A DNA stretch of 32,023 bases from Variovorax sp. UMC13 (GTDB taxonomy: Bacteria; Pseudomonadota; Gammaproteobacteria; Burkholderiales; Burkholderiaceae_C): NCBI RefSeq assembly GCF_014170375.1, contig NZ_LZZW01000038.1, positions 1-32,023 of the forward strand. The letters run 5' to 3'. The position numbers and the translations under genes were made by a program. The stretch's first letter is position 1. Each line of letters begins with the position of its first letter. Below are positions 22,431 to 31,525 of the stretch, one piece after another. The notes beneath the pieces were generated by a model that worked only from the letters and a program-made list of their open reading frames with translations, had not been told where the DNA came from and did not search any database.

Positions 22431-22631
22431 GCACAAGAATACCCGGCCGATTCCGGGCTCTCCAAGGCGGCTGGACGCTTTTTCAGGGACGATGCTTGCC
22501 CGCGCTGCCACCGCCTTGCCTCCGCATGGAAAATGCTCCCGTCGTCCCGAGACGGTGACAAGCTGAGGCCATCGAGGCCGGAGCCTCCGTCCAGCGGGCG
22601 CACCACACTCCTCATTCGGAACCCATCACAA
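22431..22631 (+). other. Intergenic region without gene
   Basis: This gap of 201 bases holds no convincing gene. A weak 5-bp hairpin (CCCGG at 22442, CCGGG at 22453) follows the coiled-coil gene without a T-run. A second small inverted repeat (GAGGC-CGGA-GCCTC) lies near 22576. The promoter of the hydroxyacid dehydrogenase gene probably lies here, but no clear -35/-10 pair is visible. Confidence 0.5.
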
Positions 22632-23570
22632 ATGACGACCAAGATTCCCCTGCTGGTGCTGAACCACGTCTCGCACGAACACCAGGCCGTGCTCGCCGAC
22701 CACTTCGACCTGCGCTACGCCGCCGAGCCCGCCGAGCGCACGGCCACGATCGCCGCGCGCGGTGCCGATGTCCGCGTGGTGCTGACCATCGGCGTCACCG
22801 GCCTGACCGCCGACGAGATGGCCGCGATGCCGGCGCTCGAACTGGTGTGCTGCATGGGCGCGGGCTACGAGAAGGTCGACGTCGCTGCGGCGCGTGCGCG
22901 CGGCATCGTGGTGGCGAACGGGCAGGGCACCAACGACGATTGCGTGGCCGACCACGCCTTTGGCCTGCTGATCTCGGCGATGCGCAACTTCCGCCAGCTC
23001 GACCGGCTGTGCCGCGACGGCGTCTGGCGCCTGGCCATCCCGCAGCCGCCCAATGTCTCGGGCAAGCGCCTGGGCATCCTCGGCCTGGGCACCATCGGCC
23101 AGAAGATCGCCAAGCGCGCGGCCGGCTTCAACATGGCCATCGGGTATCACAACCGCCGGCCCAATGAAGGCGTGGCGCACCGCTACTTCGACGACCTGCA
23201 TGCGCTGGCCGAATGGTGCGACGTGCTGGTGTGCGCGGCGCCGGGCGGCGCGGCCACGCACCACATCATCGACGCGCGCATCCTCGACGCGCTGGGGCCC
23301 AAGGGCTTCCTGGTGAACATCGGCCGTGGCAGCGTGGTCGACACCGAGGCCCTGGCCGCGGCGCTGCGCGACGGCCGCATCGCGGGCGCCGGGCTCGACG
23401 TCTACGAGAGCGAGCCGCTGCGGCCCGAGCCGCTGATCGGCCTGGACAACGTGATCCTCACGCCGCACCTGGCCGGCTGGTCGCCCGAGGCCACGCAGGC
23501 CTCCTTCGAGCGTTTCCTCGCCAATGCAGAAGGCCACTTCACCGGCCGCGGCGTGATCTCGCCGGTCTGA
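22632..23570 (+). CDS. D-2-hydroxyacid dehydrogenase (GhrB/hydroxypyruvate reductase-like)
   Basis: This is a 312-residue NAD(P)-dependent enzyme that reduces 2-oxo acids such as glyoxylate or hydroxypyruvate. The NAD loop GLGTIG is near residue 156, and the catalytic triad residues are in place: Arg in NIGRGSVVD, Glu in GLDVYESEP and His in LTPHLAGW. Length is normal. The ATG at 22632 fits the family; the longer frame to 22533 has no ribosome binding site and an odd N-terminus. The HypT-like regulator follows 56 bases downstream on the same strand. The substrate is not fixed by sequence. Confidence 0.9.
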   Translation: MTTKIPLLVLNHVSHEHQAVLADHFDLRYAAEPAERTATIAARGADVRVVLTIGVTGLTADEMAAMPALELVCCMGAGYEKVDVAAARARGIVVANGQGTNDDCVADHAFGLLISAMRNFRQLDRLCRDGVWRLAIPQPPNVSGKRLGILGLGTIGQKIAKRAAGFNMAIGYHNRRPNEGVAHRYFDDLHALAEWCDVLVCAAPGGAATHHIIDARILDALGPKGFLVNIGRGSVVDTEALAAALRDGRIAGAGLDVYESEPLRPEPLIGLDNVILTPHLAGWSPEATQASFERFLANAEGHFTGRGVISPV

Positions 23571-23626
23571 AAAAGCACACCGCGGGGCGCCACCGCGAGC
23601 CGGGCGGACGCACATAATCCAGCCCC

Positions 23627-24607
23627 ATGGAAACCAAGTGGCTCGAAGACTTCGTCAGTCTTGCTGAAACCCGCAGCTTCAGCCGCTCGGCCCAGCTGCG
23701 TCATGTGACGCAACCGGCCTTCTCGCGCCGCATCCAGGCGCTCGAAGGCTGGGCCGGCACCGACCTGGTGGACCGCTCGTCCTACCCCACGCGCCTCACG
23801 CCGGCGGGCCAGACGCTGTATGGCCAGGCGCTCGAGATGCTGCAGGGCCTGCAGAGCACGCGCGCGATGCTGCGCGGGCATTCGGCCGCAGCGCACGACG
23901 TGATCGAGTTCGCGGTGCCGCACACGCTGGCCTTCACCTTCTTCCCGGCCTGGGCCACCACGCTGCGCGAGCACTTCGGGCCGCTCAAGAGCCGGCTCAT
24001 CGCGCTCAACGTGCACGATGCAGTGATGCGCCTGGTCGAAGGCAGCTGCGACCTGCTGATCGCCTACCAGCACCCCTCGCAGCCGCTGCAGCTCGACACC
24101 AACCGCTACGAGATGGTGGTGCTGGGGCAGGAGGTGGTCGCACCCTGGGTCAAGCCCGATGCCGAGGGCGCGCCGCGCTACCGGCTGCCGGGCCGCCAGG
24201 GCCAGCCGCTGCCCTACCTGGGCTACGCGCCAGGGGCCTACATGAGCGGCATCGTCGACCAGCTGATCAAGGAGTCGGACACCGCGATCCACCTCGACCG
24301 CGTCTACGAGACCGACATGTCCGAAGGCCTGAAGGCGATGGCGCTCGAAGGCCACGGCATCGCCTTCCTGCCGCAGAGCGCGGTGCGCAAGGAGGTCAAG
24401 GCGCGCCGGCTGGTGAGCGCCTTGCCGCCCGAGATCGACCGGCTCGAGGCCACGATGGAGATCCGCGCCTACCGCGAGCGCCCCGTGGCGGTGCCGGCCA
24501 AGTCCGGCCGTGCCGTCGCCAAGGCGCCGCATGACGACGTCGCGCCGCCCAAGCGCGCGCTGGATGCGCTGTGGGCCTATCTGGTCGAAACGCAGCCTGT
24601 CAATTGA
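23627..24607 (+). CDS. LysR-family regulator, HypT(YjiE)-like
   Basis: This is a 326-residue LysR-type regulator. The N-terminal helix-turn-helix includes METKWLEDFVSLAETRSFSRSAQ and VTQPAFSRRIQALE, which closely resembles the start of E. coli HypT (YjiE), a hypochlorite-responsive regulator. The effector domain follows (VIEFAVPHTLAF onward, with SEGLKAMALEGHGIAFLP near residue 240). The C-terminus carries an Ala/Pro/Lys-rich insert (about residues 284-310, AVPAKSGRAVAKAPHDD) that seems extra to the fold. It lies 364 bases upstream of gltI on the same strand. Whether it controls gltIJKL or responds to oxidants here is not shown. Confidence 0.85.
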   Translation: METKWLEDFVSLAETRSFSRSAQLRHVTQPAFSRRIQALEGWAGTDLVDRSSYPTRLTPAGQTLYGQALEMLQGLQSTRAMLRGHSAAAHDVIEFAVPHTLAFTFFPAWATTLREHFGPLKSRLIALNVHDAVMRLVEGSCDLLIAYQHPSQPLQLDTNRYEMVVLGQEVVAPWVKPDAEGAPRYRLPGRQGQPLPYLGYAPGAYMSGIVDQLIKESDTAIHLDRVYETDMSEGLKAMALEGHGIAFLPQSAVRKEVKARRLVSALPPEIDRLEATMEIRAYRERPVAVPAKSGRAVAKAPHDDVAPPKRALDALWAYLVETQPVN

Positions 24608-24971
24608 TTATTTGCTGCACTGCACAAACTATGAGTCATATGCATAATGACGCGCGCATACGGCATTGGTCAGGCCGTCGCGCGCCGCATACAGTCCCGC
24701 CTGCTTTGCTGTCACACCGCGGGAAGGCAGTGCATGTGTGCTCTTTTTCGCGCTGACGCCACTGGCTTGCCTGTGGGCGCGCGAAGCGGGCACAAAGACT
24801 GCTTAATCCCCTTCATCTCATGCGTCTGCGGTGCATTGCACCAAGGCGGTATCGAAGGCTTTCGCGCCGCGCCAGTCCGGTGCCGGGGCGTGCACCGGGT
24901 TGGACCGGGTGCCCGTGTCCGCGCGACTGTCTAAAATTTGGCTCTGTTTCAGTTTCACTCAGGAGTTTCGT
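24608..24971 (+). promoter_or_regulatory. Leader region of gltI with regulatory motifs, no gene
   Basis: This gap of 364 bases contains no convincing gene. Near 24634-24651 GTCAT and ATGAC form an inverted pair. Near gltI, an inverted repeat CCGGTGC/GCACCGG lies at 24877-24898. Two direct copies of ACCGGGT start at 24894 and 24905, exactly 11 bases apart. A -10-like TAAAAT is at 24933-24938 without a good -35 box at the right distance. The arrangement suits an activator-dependent promoter with a short 5' leader and an AGGAG ribosome binding site at 24961. Confidence 0.5.
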
Positions 24972-25871
24972 ATGAAGAAGCAAGTATTGGCGTTGACCAT
25001 CGCCGTCATGGCCGCCGGCGGTGCGTTCGCGCAAGCCAACGACACCCTCGCCAAGATCAAGGCCTCGGGCAGCATCACCGAAGGCGTGCGCGAATCCTCC
25101 GGTCTTTCCTACACCCTCGGTAACGGCCAGTACACCGGCTTCCACTACGACATCTGCGCGAACATCATCAAGGACCTGGAAAAGTCGCTCGGCAAGAAGC
25201 TGGAAACCAAGTACCAGCCCGTGACCTCGCAGAACCGCGTCCCGCTGGTGCAGAACGGCACCGTCGACCTGGAATGCGGCTCGACCACCAACAACGCCAC
25301 GCGCGCCAAGGACGTGTCCTTCGCCGTCACCACCTACGTCGAGGAAATCCGCATCGCCGTCAAGGCGAACTCGGGCATCACCTCGATCAAGGACCTGAAC
25401 GGCAAGACCGTCGCCACCACCACCGGCACCACCTCGGTGCAGACGCTGCGCAAGAACGAACGCGCCGGCGGCATCGACTTCAAGGAAGTCTTCGGCAAGG
25501 ACCACGCCGACAGCTTCCTGCTGCTCGAATCGGGCCGTGCCGATGCCTTCGTGATGGACGGTTCCATCCTGGCTTCGAACATCGCCAAGTCCAAGGCGCC
25601 CAACGATTTCAAGATCGTCGGTGAAGTCCTGAGCGTCGAGCCGATCGCGATCATGATCCGCAAGGACGACCCGGCCTTCAAGAAGGCCGTGGACGACAGC
25701 ATCAAGGCCCAGATCAAGAACGGCGACCTCGCCAAGCTGTGGGACAAGTGGTTCCTGCAACCGATCCCGCCGTCGAACGTGAAGATCGGCCTGGCCCTGT
25801 CGGACGCGACCAAGGACGCATGGGCGAACCCGAACGACAAGCCGATGGAAGACTACGCCGTCAAGAAGTAA
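24972..25871 (+). CDS. gltI: Glutamate/aspartate ABC transporter binding protein
   Basis: This 299-residue periplasmic protein binds glutamate/aspartate for the GltIJKL importer. It has a signal peptide (MKKQVLALTIAVMAAGGAFAQ, cleavage near AFA-Q). The mature sequence carries the family ligand-pocket segments: GSITEGVRESSGLSYTLG, PLVQNGTVDLECGSTTNNATR and ATTTGTTSVQTLRKNER. Start has AGGAG six bases upstream. An intrinsic terminator lies between gltI and gltJ, so the binding protein is probably made in excess over the membrane parts. A HypT-like regulator gene precedes it. Confidence 0.95.
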   Translation: MKKQVLALTIAVMAAGGAFAQANDTLAKIKASGSITEGVRESSGLSYTLGNGQYTGFHYDICANIIKDLEKSLGKKLETKYQPVTSQNRVPLVQNGTVDLECGSTTNNATRAKDVSFAVTTYVEEIRIAVKANSGITSIKDLNGKTVATTTGTTSVQTLRKNERAGGIDFKEVFGKDHADSFLLLESGRADAFVMDGSILASNIAKSKAPNDFKIVGEVLSVEPIAIMIRKDDPAFKKAVDDSIKAQIKNGDLAKLWDKWFLQPIPPSNVKIGLALSDATKDAWANPNDKPMEDYAVKK

Positions 25872-25894
25872 TCACTTCGCAGGTCATTGCGCCA

Positions 25895-25921
25895 ACGCCC
25901 GCCACATCCGGCGGGCGTTTC
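25895..25921 (+). terminator. Intrinsic terminator/attenuator between gltI and gltJ
   Basis: A perfect 9-bp stem (ACGCCCGCC and GGCGGGCGT) with a six-base loop is followed by TTT. It stands 23 bases after the gltI stop and before the ribosome binding site of gltJ. It would let only part of the transcripts continue, giving more binding protein than permease. Confidence 0.75.
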
Positions 25922-25978
25922 TGTTGAAGCTGGGCGCGCTTCACATCGAATCAGTCGACAACAACAAGGAGAGTCCCG

Positions 25979-26710
25979 ATGGGATCAAACTGGGATTGGC
26001 AGGTCTTCTTGCAGGATCCGGGCGGGAAATTCCCGACCTATTGGCAATGGATGCTTTCGGCCTGGGGCTGGACGCTGTCGGTCTCGCTGCTGGCGCTGAT
26101 CGTCGCGCTGGTGCTGGGCTCGCTGGTGGGCATCATCCGCACGCTGCCGGACAACCCATGGCTCATTCGCCTCGGCAATGCATGGGTCGAACTGTTCCGC
26201 AACATTCCTCTGCTGGTGCAGATCTTTCTCTGGTACCACGTCATTCCGGCGCTCGTGCCGCCGATGAAGACGGTGCCAAGCTTCATCCTGGTCGTGCTGG
26301 CGCTGGGCTTCTTCACCTCCGCGCGGATCGCCGAGCAGGTGCGCTCCGGCATCCAGGCGCTGCCCAAGGGCCAGCGCTATGCGGGCATGGCGGTGGGTTT
26401 CACCACCTTCCAGTACTACCGCTACGTGATCCTGCCGATGGCCTACCGCATCATCATTCCGCCGCTCACCAGCGAGACGATGAACATCTTCAAGAACTCG
26501 TCGGTGGCCTTCGCGGTGTCGGTGTCCGAACTGACCATGTTCGCGATGCAGGCGCAGGAGGAAACCTCGCGCGGCATCGAGGTCTACCTGGCCGTGACGG
26601 CGCTCTACGTGGTCTCGGCTTTCGCGATCAACCGGCTGATGTCCTTCATCGAAAAGAAAACACGCGTTCCGGGCTTCATCGTCTCGGCCAGCGGCGGTGG
26701 GGGCCACTGA
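25979..26710 (+). CDS. gltJ: Glutamate/aspartate ABC transporter permease
   Basis: This 243-residue membrane protein of the His/Glu/Gln/Arg permease family has about five helices, the first being WMLSAWGWTLSVSLLALIVA. Conserved are ELFRNIPLLVQIFLWY and the cytoplasmic EAA region (ARIAEQVRSGIQALPKGQRY and after). The ATG has AAGGAGA upstream. It is followed by gltK with one base between stop and start, so the two permeases are translated together. It would form the heteromeric channel with GltK. Confidence 0.93.
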   Translation: MGSNWDWQVFLQDPGGKFPTYWQWMLSAWGWTLSVSLLALIVALVLGSLVGIIRTLPDNPWLIRLGNAWVELFRNIPLLVQIFLWYHVIPALVPPMKTVPSFILVVLALGFFTSARIAEQVRSGIQALPKGQRYAGMAVGFTTFQYYRYVILPMAYRIIIPPLTSETMNIFKNSSVAFAVSVSELTMFAMQAQEETSRGIEVYLAVTALYVVSAFAINRLMSFIEKKTRVPGFIVSASGGGGH

Positions 26711-26711
26711 C

Positions 26712-27401
26712 ATGTTGAACCTCGATTTTTCCTTCTACAACTGGGAAGTCATCTCCAACTTCGTGTTGAAGGGCTTCTACTTCAGCGTGATGCTGACCCT
26801 GATCGCCACCATCGGCGGCGTGTTCTTCGGCACCCTGCTGGCGCTGATGCGGCTGTCGGGCAAGAAGTGGCTGGACGCACCCGCGGCCATCTACGTCAAC
26901 GGCATGCGCAGCATCCCGCTGGTGATGGTGATCCTCTGGTTCTTCCTGCTGGTGCCGGCCTCGTTCTACAGCCTGTTCGGCTCGATGGGTGCCAACTACC
27001 GCTCGGAGATCTCGGCGGTGATCACCTTCATCGCCTTCGAGGCGGCCTACTTCAGCGAGATCATGCGCGCGGGCATCCAGTCGATCCCGCGCGGCCAGGT
27101 GAACGCGGGCCAAGCGGTCGGCATGACCTACAACCAGAACATGCGTCTGGTGATCCTGCCACAGGCCTTCCGCAACATGCTGCCGGTGCTGCTCACGCAG
27201 ACCATCATCCTGTTCCAGGACACCTCGCTGGTCTACGCCATCGGCGCCTACGACCTGCTCAAGGGCTTCGACACGATGGGCAAGCAGTACGGCCGCACCG
27301 TCGAGTCCTACCTGCTGGCCGCGGTCATCTACTTCATCCTGTGCTATTCGCTCTCCTGGATGGTGAAGCGCCTGCATAAGAAAATTGCAATTATCAGATG
27401 A
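26712..27401 (+). CDS. gltK: Glutamate/aspartate ABC transporter permease
   Basis: This 229-residue partner permease shows the same pattern: first helix after NWEVISNFVLKGFYFSVMLT, GMRSIPLVMVILWFF segment, and EAA loop EIMRAGIQSIPRGQVNAGQA with the LPQAFRNMLP motif. The ATG at 26712 is chosen, one base after the gltJ stop; a GTG at 26697 is possible. The stop is followed immediately by a copy of the dispersed hairpin repeat, which separates it from gltL by 135 bases. Confidence 0.94.
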   Translation: MLNLDFSFYNWEVISNFVLKGFYFSVMLTLIATIGGVFFGTLLALMRLSGKKWLDAPAAIYVNGMRSIPLVMVILWFFLLVPASFYSLFGSMGANYRSEISAVITFIAFEAAYFSEIMRAGIQSIPRGQVNAGQAVGMTYNQNMRLVILPQAFRNMLPVLLTQTIILFQDTSLVYAIGAYDLLKGFDTMGKQYGRTVESYLLAAVIYFILCYSLSWMVKRLHKKIAIIR

Positions 27402-27413
27402 CCCCCAGTCTTC

Positions 27414-27490
27414 GCGCACTTCGTGTCGCTTTCGCCAACCCCCTTCCAGGGGGCAACACCAGCGGCCCGGCAAAGCCGGTTCCGCGGTGT
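27414..27490. repeat. Dispersed hairpin repeat, copy B
   Basis: The core 27449-27490 matches copy A (3923-3964) in 40 of 42 bases. It lies in the gltK-gltL gap, 12 bases after the gltK stop codon. The two hairpins of copy A are conserved: CCCCC-TTCCA-GGGGG, and the compound stem around CCGGC-AAA-GCCGG. In an operon such a structure may stabilise the upstream mRNA or reduce read-through into gltL. Confidence 0.8.
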
Positions 27491-27536
27491 TCCTGGTATG
27501 ACATCAGCTTGCACGCCTCGTCGATAGGAGTTTGAA

Positions 27537-28286
<750 letters not shown>

Positions 28287-28322
28287 GCTTGCGGATCGCA
28301 GGCACTCCGCTGCATCCACCAG

Positions 28323-28348
28323 GGCCCCGCATGCGGGGCCTTTTTCTT
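28323..28348 (+). terminator. Intrinsic terminator of the glt operon
   Basis: The perfect 18-bp palindrome GGCCCCGCATGCGGGGCC is followed by TTTTTCTT. It lies 36 bases after the gltL stop. The same palindrome with five T bases occurs on the opposite strand at 29106-29128. Confidence 0.92.
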
Positions 28349-28641
28349 GGGGCGCGCGCGGTACCCGATGCGGCGCAAGGCTATTGCCCGCGCCGGGGCT
28401 GCGTCGGCCTACGATGTGGCCATGCGTTCCATCGCGTTCTCCCTCGGCTGCGTTCTCGCTCGCCGGCTCGTCTCGAGCCGTCCGGCGACGCGTCCGCGCG
28501 CGGAGCTTCGCCGCATGCCGCCGGCTCGAAGTGCTGCTGCACATTCCTGAGCCCGGCGATCCGCTTCCGTCCCTTCATTCCCGCCACTGGATCGCCGGGC
28601 GCCCTCCGTCCGGCGTTGTGCATTTCTTCCAGGAGCGTTCC
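28349..28641 (+). promoter_or_regulatory. Leader of the rnk-like gene with 12-bp inverted repeat
   Basis: This stretch between the glt terminator and the Rnk-like gene has no convincing gene. It contains an inverted repeat with perfect 12-bp arms, GCCCGGCGATCC at 28551-28562 and GGATCGCCGGGC at 28589-28600, separated by 26 bases. In RNA it would form a long stem ending 41 bases before the start codon. A clear promoter was not found. Confidence 0.6.
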
Positions 28642-29082
28642 ATGGTTCAACCCCTTTCTTCCTCTTCTTCCGCCGTCTCGTCCGCGGTCCTCGCCGGCCG
28701 CACCCTGACCGAACTCGATCACGCCCGGCTGGCCAAGTACGCCGATGCCGATGCGGTCTATTCGCCGGCGATCCAGGCCGTGCTCGACAACGCCGACCTG
28801 GTGTCGCCGACCGAGATCGCGGCAGACGTCGTCACCATGCGTTCGCGCGTCAACGTGACCGAGCTGGCTGGTGCGGGCGAGCGCACGCTCACGCTGAGCT
28901 ACCCGCAGGACGCCGACCCCGCCACCGGCTGCATCTCGGTGCTGTCGCCGGTCGGCACCGCGCTGCTGGGCCTGCGCGTGGGCGACGTGGCGAACTGGGT
29001 CGCGCCCGACGGCTCGGGCGGTGCGCTGCGCATCGCGGGCATCGCCTTCCAGCCCGAGGCCAGCGGCGAGTACCTGCGCTAG
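28642..29082 (+). CDS. rnk: Rnk-like protein with GreA/GreB C-terminal domain
   Basis: This 146-residue protein resembles Rnk, the regulator of nucleoside diphosphate kinase, which binds RNA polymerase without being a cleavage factor. A short Ser-rich N-terminus is followed by a small helical part (TELDHARLAKYADAD) and the GreA/GreB-type C-terminal domain (about residues 60-146, ERTLTLSYPQDADPATGCIS then SPVGTALLGLRVGD). The catalytic acidic loop of GreA is absent, as expected for Rnk. Start has CAGGAG upstream. It lies between two identical terminators and has its own leader with a large inverted repeat. Confidence 0.85.
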   Translation: MVQPLSSSSSAVSSAVLAGRTLTELDHARLAKYADADAVYSPAIQAVLDNADLVSPTEIAADVVTMRSRVNVTELAGAGERTLTLSYPQDADPATGCISVLSPVGTALLGLRVGDVANWVAPDGSGGALRIAGIAFQPEASGEYLR

Positions 29083-29105
29083 GAACAACGCAGCGCGCAC
29101 TCACG

Positions 29106-29128
29106 AAAAAGGCCCCGCATGCGGGGCC
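29106..29128 (-). terminator. Intrinsic terminator of the TRAP operon
   Basis: The palindrome GGCCCCGCATGCGGGGCC is followed on the minus strand by TTTTTC. It lies 23 bases after the dctP stop codon. Twenty-four bases, including the T run, are identical to the glt terminator read on the plus strand. It may also stop transcription from the rnk side, though the plus strand has no T run. Confidence 0.9.
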
Positions 29129-29151
29129 TTCGTCGTTGCGGCGCGGGCGCC

Positions 29152-30186
29152 TTACTTCTTGCGCGCCTCGATGGCCTTCTCGGCCTTGGTCATGAGGTCG
29201 TTGCCCACTGTGGGGCGCCACTTGGCGTAGACGGAGCGGGTCGCCTTCACGAAGGCTTCGCGCTCGGCCGGCGTCAGCTGCGTCACCGTCACACCCATGC
29301 CGGCGATGTCCTTGAGCACCGGCTTGTCGGCCTCGACCAGGCCCTTGCGCGCGATCGCGATCTCCTGCTTGCCGGCATCGATCGCGGCCTGCTTCACGAT
29401 GGCCTGGTCGGCCGGGGTCCACGAGGCCCAGATCTCCTTGTTGACCACGAAGATCAGCGGGTCGGCCACATAGCCCCAGGTGGTGACGAACTTCTGGCCC
29501 ACGTTGTGCATCTTGAGCACGGTGAACAGGAACAGCGGGTTCTCCTGGCCGTCGACCGCGCCGCTGGCCAGCGCGGGCTGTGCATCGGCCCAGCTCATCT
29601 GCGTCGGGTTGGCGCCCAGCGCGGTGAACAGGTCGGCGAACAGCGGCGAGCCGACCACGCGGATCTTCATGCCCTTGAGGTCGGCCGGCGACTTGATGGG
29701 GTGCTTGGAATTGGTGATCTCGCGGTAGCCGTTCTCGCCCCAGGCCAGCGGCATCACGCCGGCCTTGTCGATGATCTTGAACAGCTCGGCGCCCACCTCG
29801 CCCTGCGTGAGCGCGTCGACCGCCGCGTAGTCAGGCATCAGGAAGGGCATCGAGAAGAGGTTGAGCTGCTTGACCTGCGGCGACCAGTTGATGGTCGAGC
29901 CCACGGCCATGTCGATCACGCCCTGGCGCAGCGCGCTGAACTCGCGCGTCTGGTCGCCCTGGATCAGCGACACGCCCGGGTACAGCTTGATGTTGATGCG
30001 GCCCTGGGTGCGTTCCTTCACCAGGTTGGCCCAGATCTGGCCGGCCTGGCCCCAGGGCGTGGGCGGGCCCAGCACCAGCGACATCTTGTACTCGGCCTTG
30101 TACGCCGCTTGCGCCATGGCGCCGGTGGTGAAGCCGAGAGCGGTCGCGGCGAGTGCGAGGCCGAGCAGGGTGCGGCGGAATTTCAT
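29152..30186 (-). CDS. dctP: TRAP transporter solute-binding protein, DctP type
   Basis: This 344-residue periplasmic protein delivers an organic acid to a TRAP transporter. A signal peptide (MKFRRTLLGLALAATALGF and further, cleavage near AMA-Q) is followed by the DctP fold. The helix and pocket region LKGMKIRVVGSPLFADLFTA contains the conserved Arg that binds carboxylates, and SWADAQPALASGAVDGQENP is the next family motif. Start is supported by GGAGA upstream. It is the last gene of the minus-strand operon in the order Q-M-P. The substrate cannot be told from the sequence. Confidence 0.93.
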   Translation of the reverse strand: MKFRRTLLGLALAATALGFTTGAMAQAAYKAEYKMSLVLGPPTPWGQAGQIWANLVKERTQGRINIKLYPGVSLIQGDQTREFSALRQGVIDMAVGSTINWSPQVKQLNLFSMPFLMPDYAAVDALTQGEVGAELFKIIDKAGVMPLAWGENGYREITNSKHPIKSPADLKGMKIRVVGSPLFADLFTALGANPTQMSWADAQPALASGAVDGQENPLFLFTVLKMHNVGQKFVTTWGYVADPLIFVVNKEIWASWTPADQAIVKQAAIDAGKQEIAIARKGLVEADKPVLKDIAGMGVTVTQLTPAEREAFVKATRSVYAKWRPTVGNDLMTKAEKAIEARKK

Positions 30187-30226
30187 GGTCTTGTCTCCGT
30201 GTGAAAAATCAGGGGCGGGCGGGGGC

Positions 30227-31525
30227 TCAATAGCCGAGCTTGGCGGGCAGCCACAGCGCGAGCTGCGGCCAGATGATCACGGCCACCATCACCATGAACA
30301 TCGCGAACAGCATCCAGCCGACCCAGCGCACGGTCTCTTCCATGCGCACGTTGGCGATGCGGCACGAGACCATCAGGTTGACCGCGAGCGGCGGTGTGAA
30401 CTGGCCCAGCGCGACCTTGAGCGTGAGGATCACGCCGAACCAGACCGGGTCCCACTTGTAGTGCTGCACGATGGGCCACAGCAGCGGCACGAAGATCAGG
30501 AAGATCGACACGCCGTCGAGGAACATGCCGACCGTGATCAGCAGCACGATCAGCAATGCCAGCACGCCGTACTCGCCCAGGCCGGAGTTCACGATGGCCG
30601 TGGCCACCGGGTCGATCACGCCCAGCGTCGACAGCGAATACGCGAAGATGCCCGCGAGCGACACCACCAGCAGGATCACGGCCGAGAGTTCGCCCGATTC
30701 GCGCAGGATCACGAACAGGTCGCGCACCTTGATGGTCCGGTAGATCACCATGCCCACGAACAGGCCGTAGAACACCGCGACCACCGCGGCCTCGGTCGGC
30801 GTGAACCAGCCGGCGCGCATGCCGCCGAGGATCAGGATCGGTGCCGCCAGGCCCCAGGTCGCTTCGCGAAAGCTCTTCCAGAACGCGGGCCGCGGCATGC
30901 TGGCCTCGAGCGCGCCCATCTTGTGGCTGCGTGCCATCCAGACCGCGGGGATGATGAGCGCCAGGCCGGCCAGGATGCCGGGGATCATGCCGGCGGCGAA
31001 CAGGGCCGGCACCGAGGCGCCGGGCACCAGCACCGAGTACACGATGAAGGCCACCGAAGGCGGGATCAGGATGTCGGTGGCGGCGGCGGCACCGACCACG
31101 CTGGCGGAGAAGGCCGGCGGGTAGCCGGCGCGCGACATCGCGGCGATCATCACCGCGCCCACGGCGGCGGCGTTGGCCGGGCCCGAGCCGGAGATGCCGC
31201 CCAGGAACATCGCGACCAGGATCGCGACCATCGGCAGCATGCCGGGGCCGCGGCCGACCATCGCGACCGCGAAGTTCACCAGCCGCAGCGCGACGCCGGA
31301 GCGGTCGAAGATCGAGCCGACCAGCACGAACATCGGGATGGCCAGCAGCGGGTACTTGCCCAGGCCGGCGTAGAAGTTCTGCGGCACGGCCAGGAGGCCG
31401 AACCACTGGGCGTCGGCGTTCGCCAGCGCGATGCAGGCCGCGCCGGCCAGGCCCAGCGCCGCGCCGATCGGCACGCCGACCAGCATCAGCACCACGAAGG
31501 CGACGAAGAGCAGCGTGGCGATCAT
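30227..31525 (-). CDS. dctM: TRAP transporter large permease, DctM type
   Basis: This 432-residue inner-membrane protein is the large TRAP subunit, a sodium-driven elevator-type transporter domain with about twelve helices. The family signatures are present: GVPIGAALGLAG near the start, LLAIPMFVLVGSIFDRSG, and the later ISGSGPANAAAVGAVMIAAM and GLAAPILILGGMRAGWFTPTEAAVV. The start overlaps the stop of the small subunit (ATGA) and has AGAGG upstream. It works with the small permease and DctP. Confidence 0.94.
   Translation of the reverse strand: MIATLLFVAFVVLMLVGVPIGAALGLAGAACIALANADAQWFGLLAVPQNFYAGLGKYPLLAIPMFVLVGSIFDRSGVALRLVNFAVAMVGRGPGMLPMVAILVAMFLGGISGSGPANAAAVGAVMIAAMSRAGYPPAFSASVVGAAAATDILIPPSVAFIVYSVLVPGASVPALFAAGMIPGILAGLALIIPAVWMARSHKMGALEASMPRPAFWKSFREATWGLAAPILILGGMRAGWFTPTEAAVVAVFYGLFVGMVIYRTIKVRDLFVILRESGELSAVILLVVSLAGIFAYSLSTLGVIDPVATAIVNSGLGEYGVLALLIVLLITVGMFLDGVSIFLIFVPLLWPIVQHYKWDPVWFGVILTLKVALGQFTPPLAVNLMVSCRIANVRMEETVRWVGWMLFAMFMVMVAVIIWPQLALWLPAKLGY

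Noticed and set aside
23577..23600. Third copy of the dispersed hairpin repeat near the LysR start
   Set aside because: Only about nine bases (ACACCGCGG) match the reverse of the repeat; the compound stem is missing.
28347..28550. Small open frame in the rnk leader
   Set aside because: It starts inside the terminator T-run, is Arg/Ala rich, and has no ribosome binding site.
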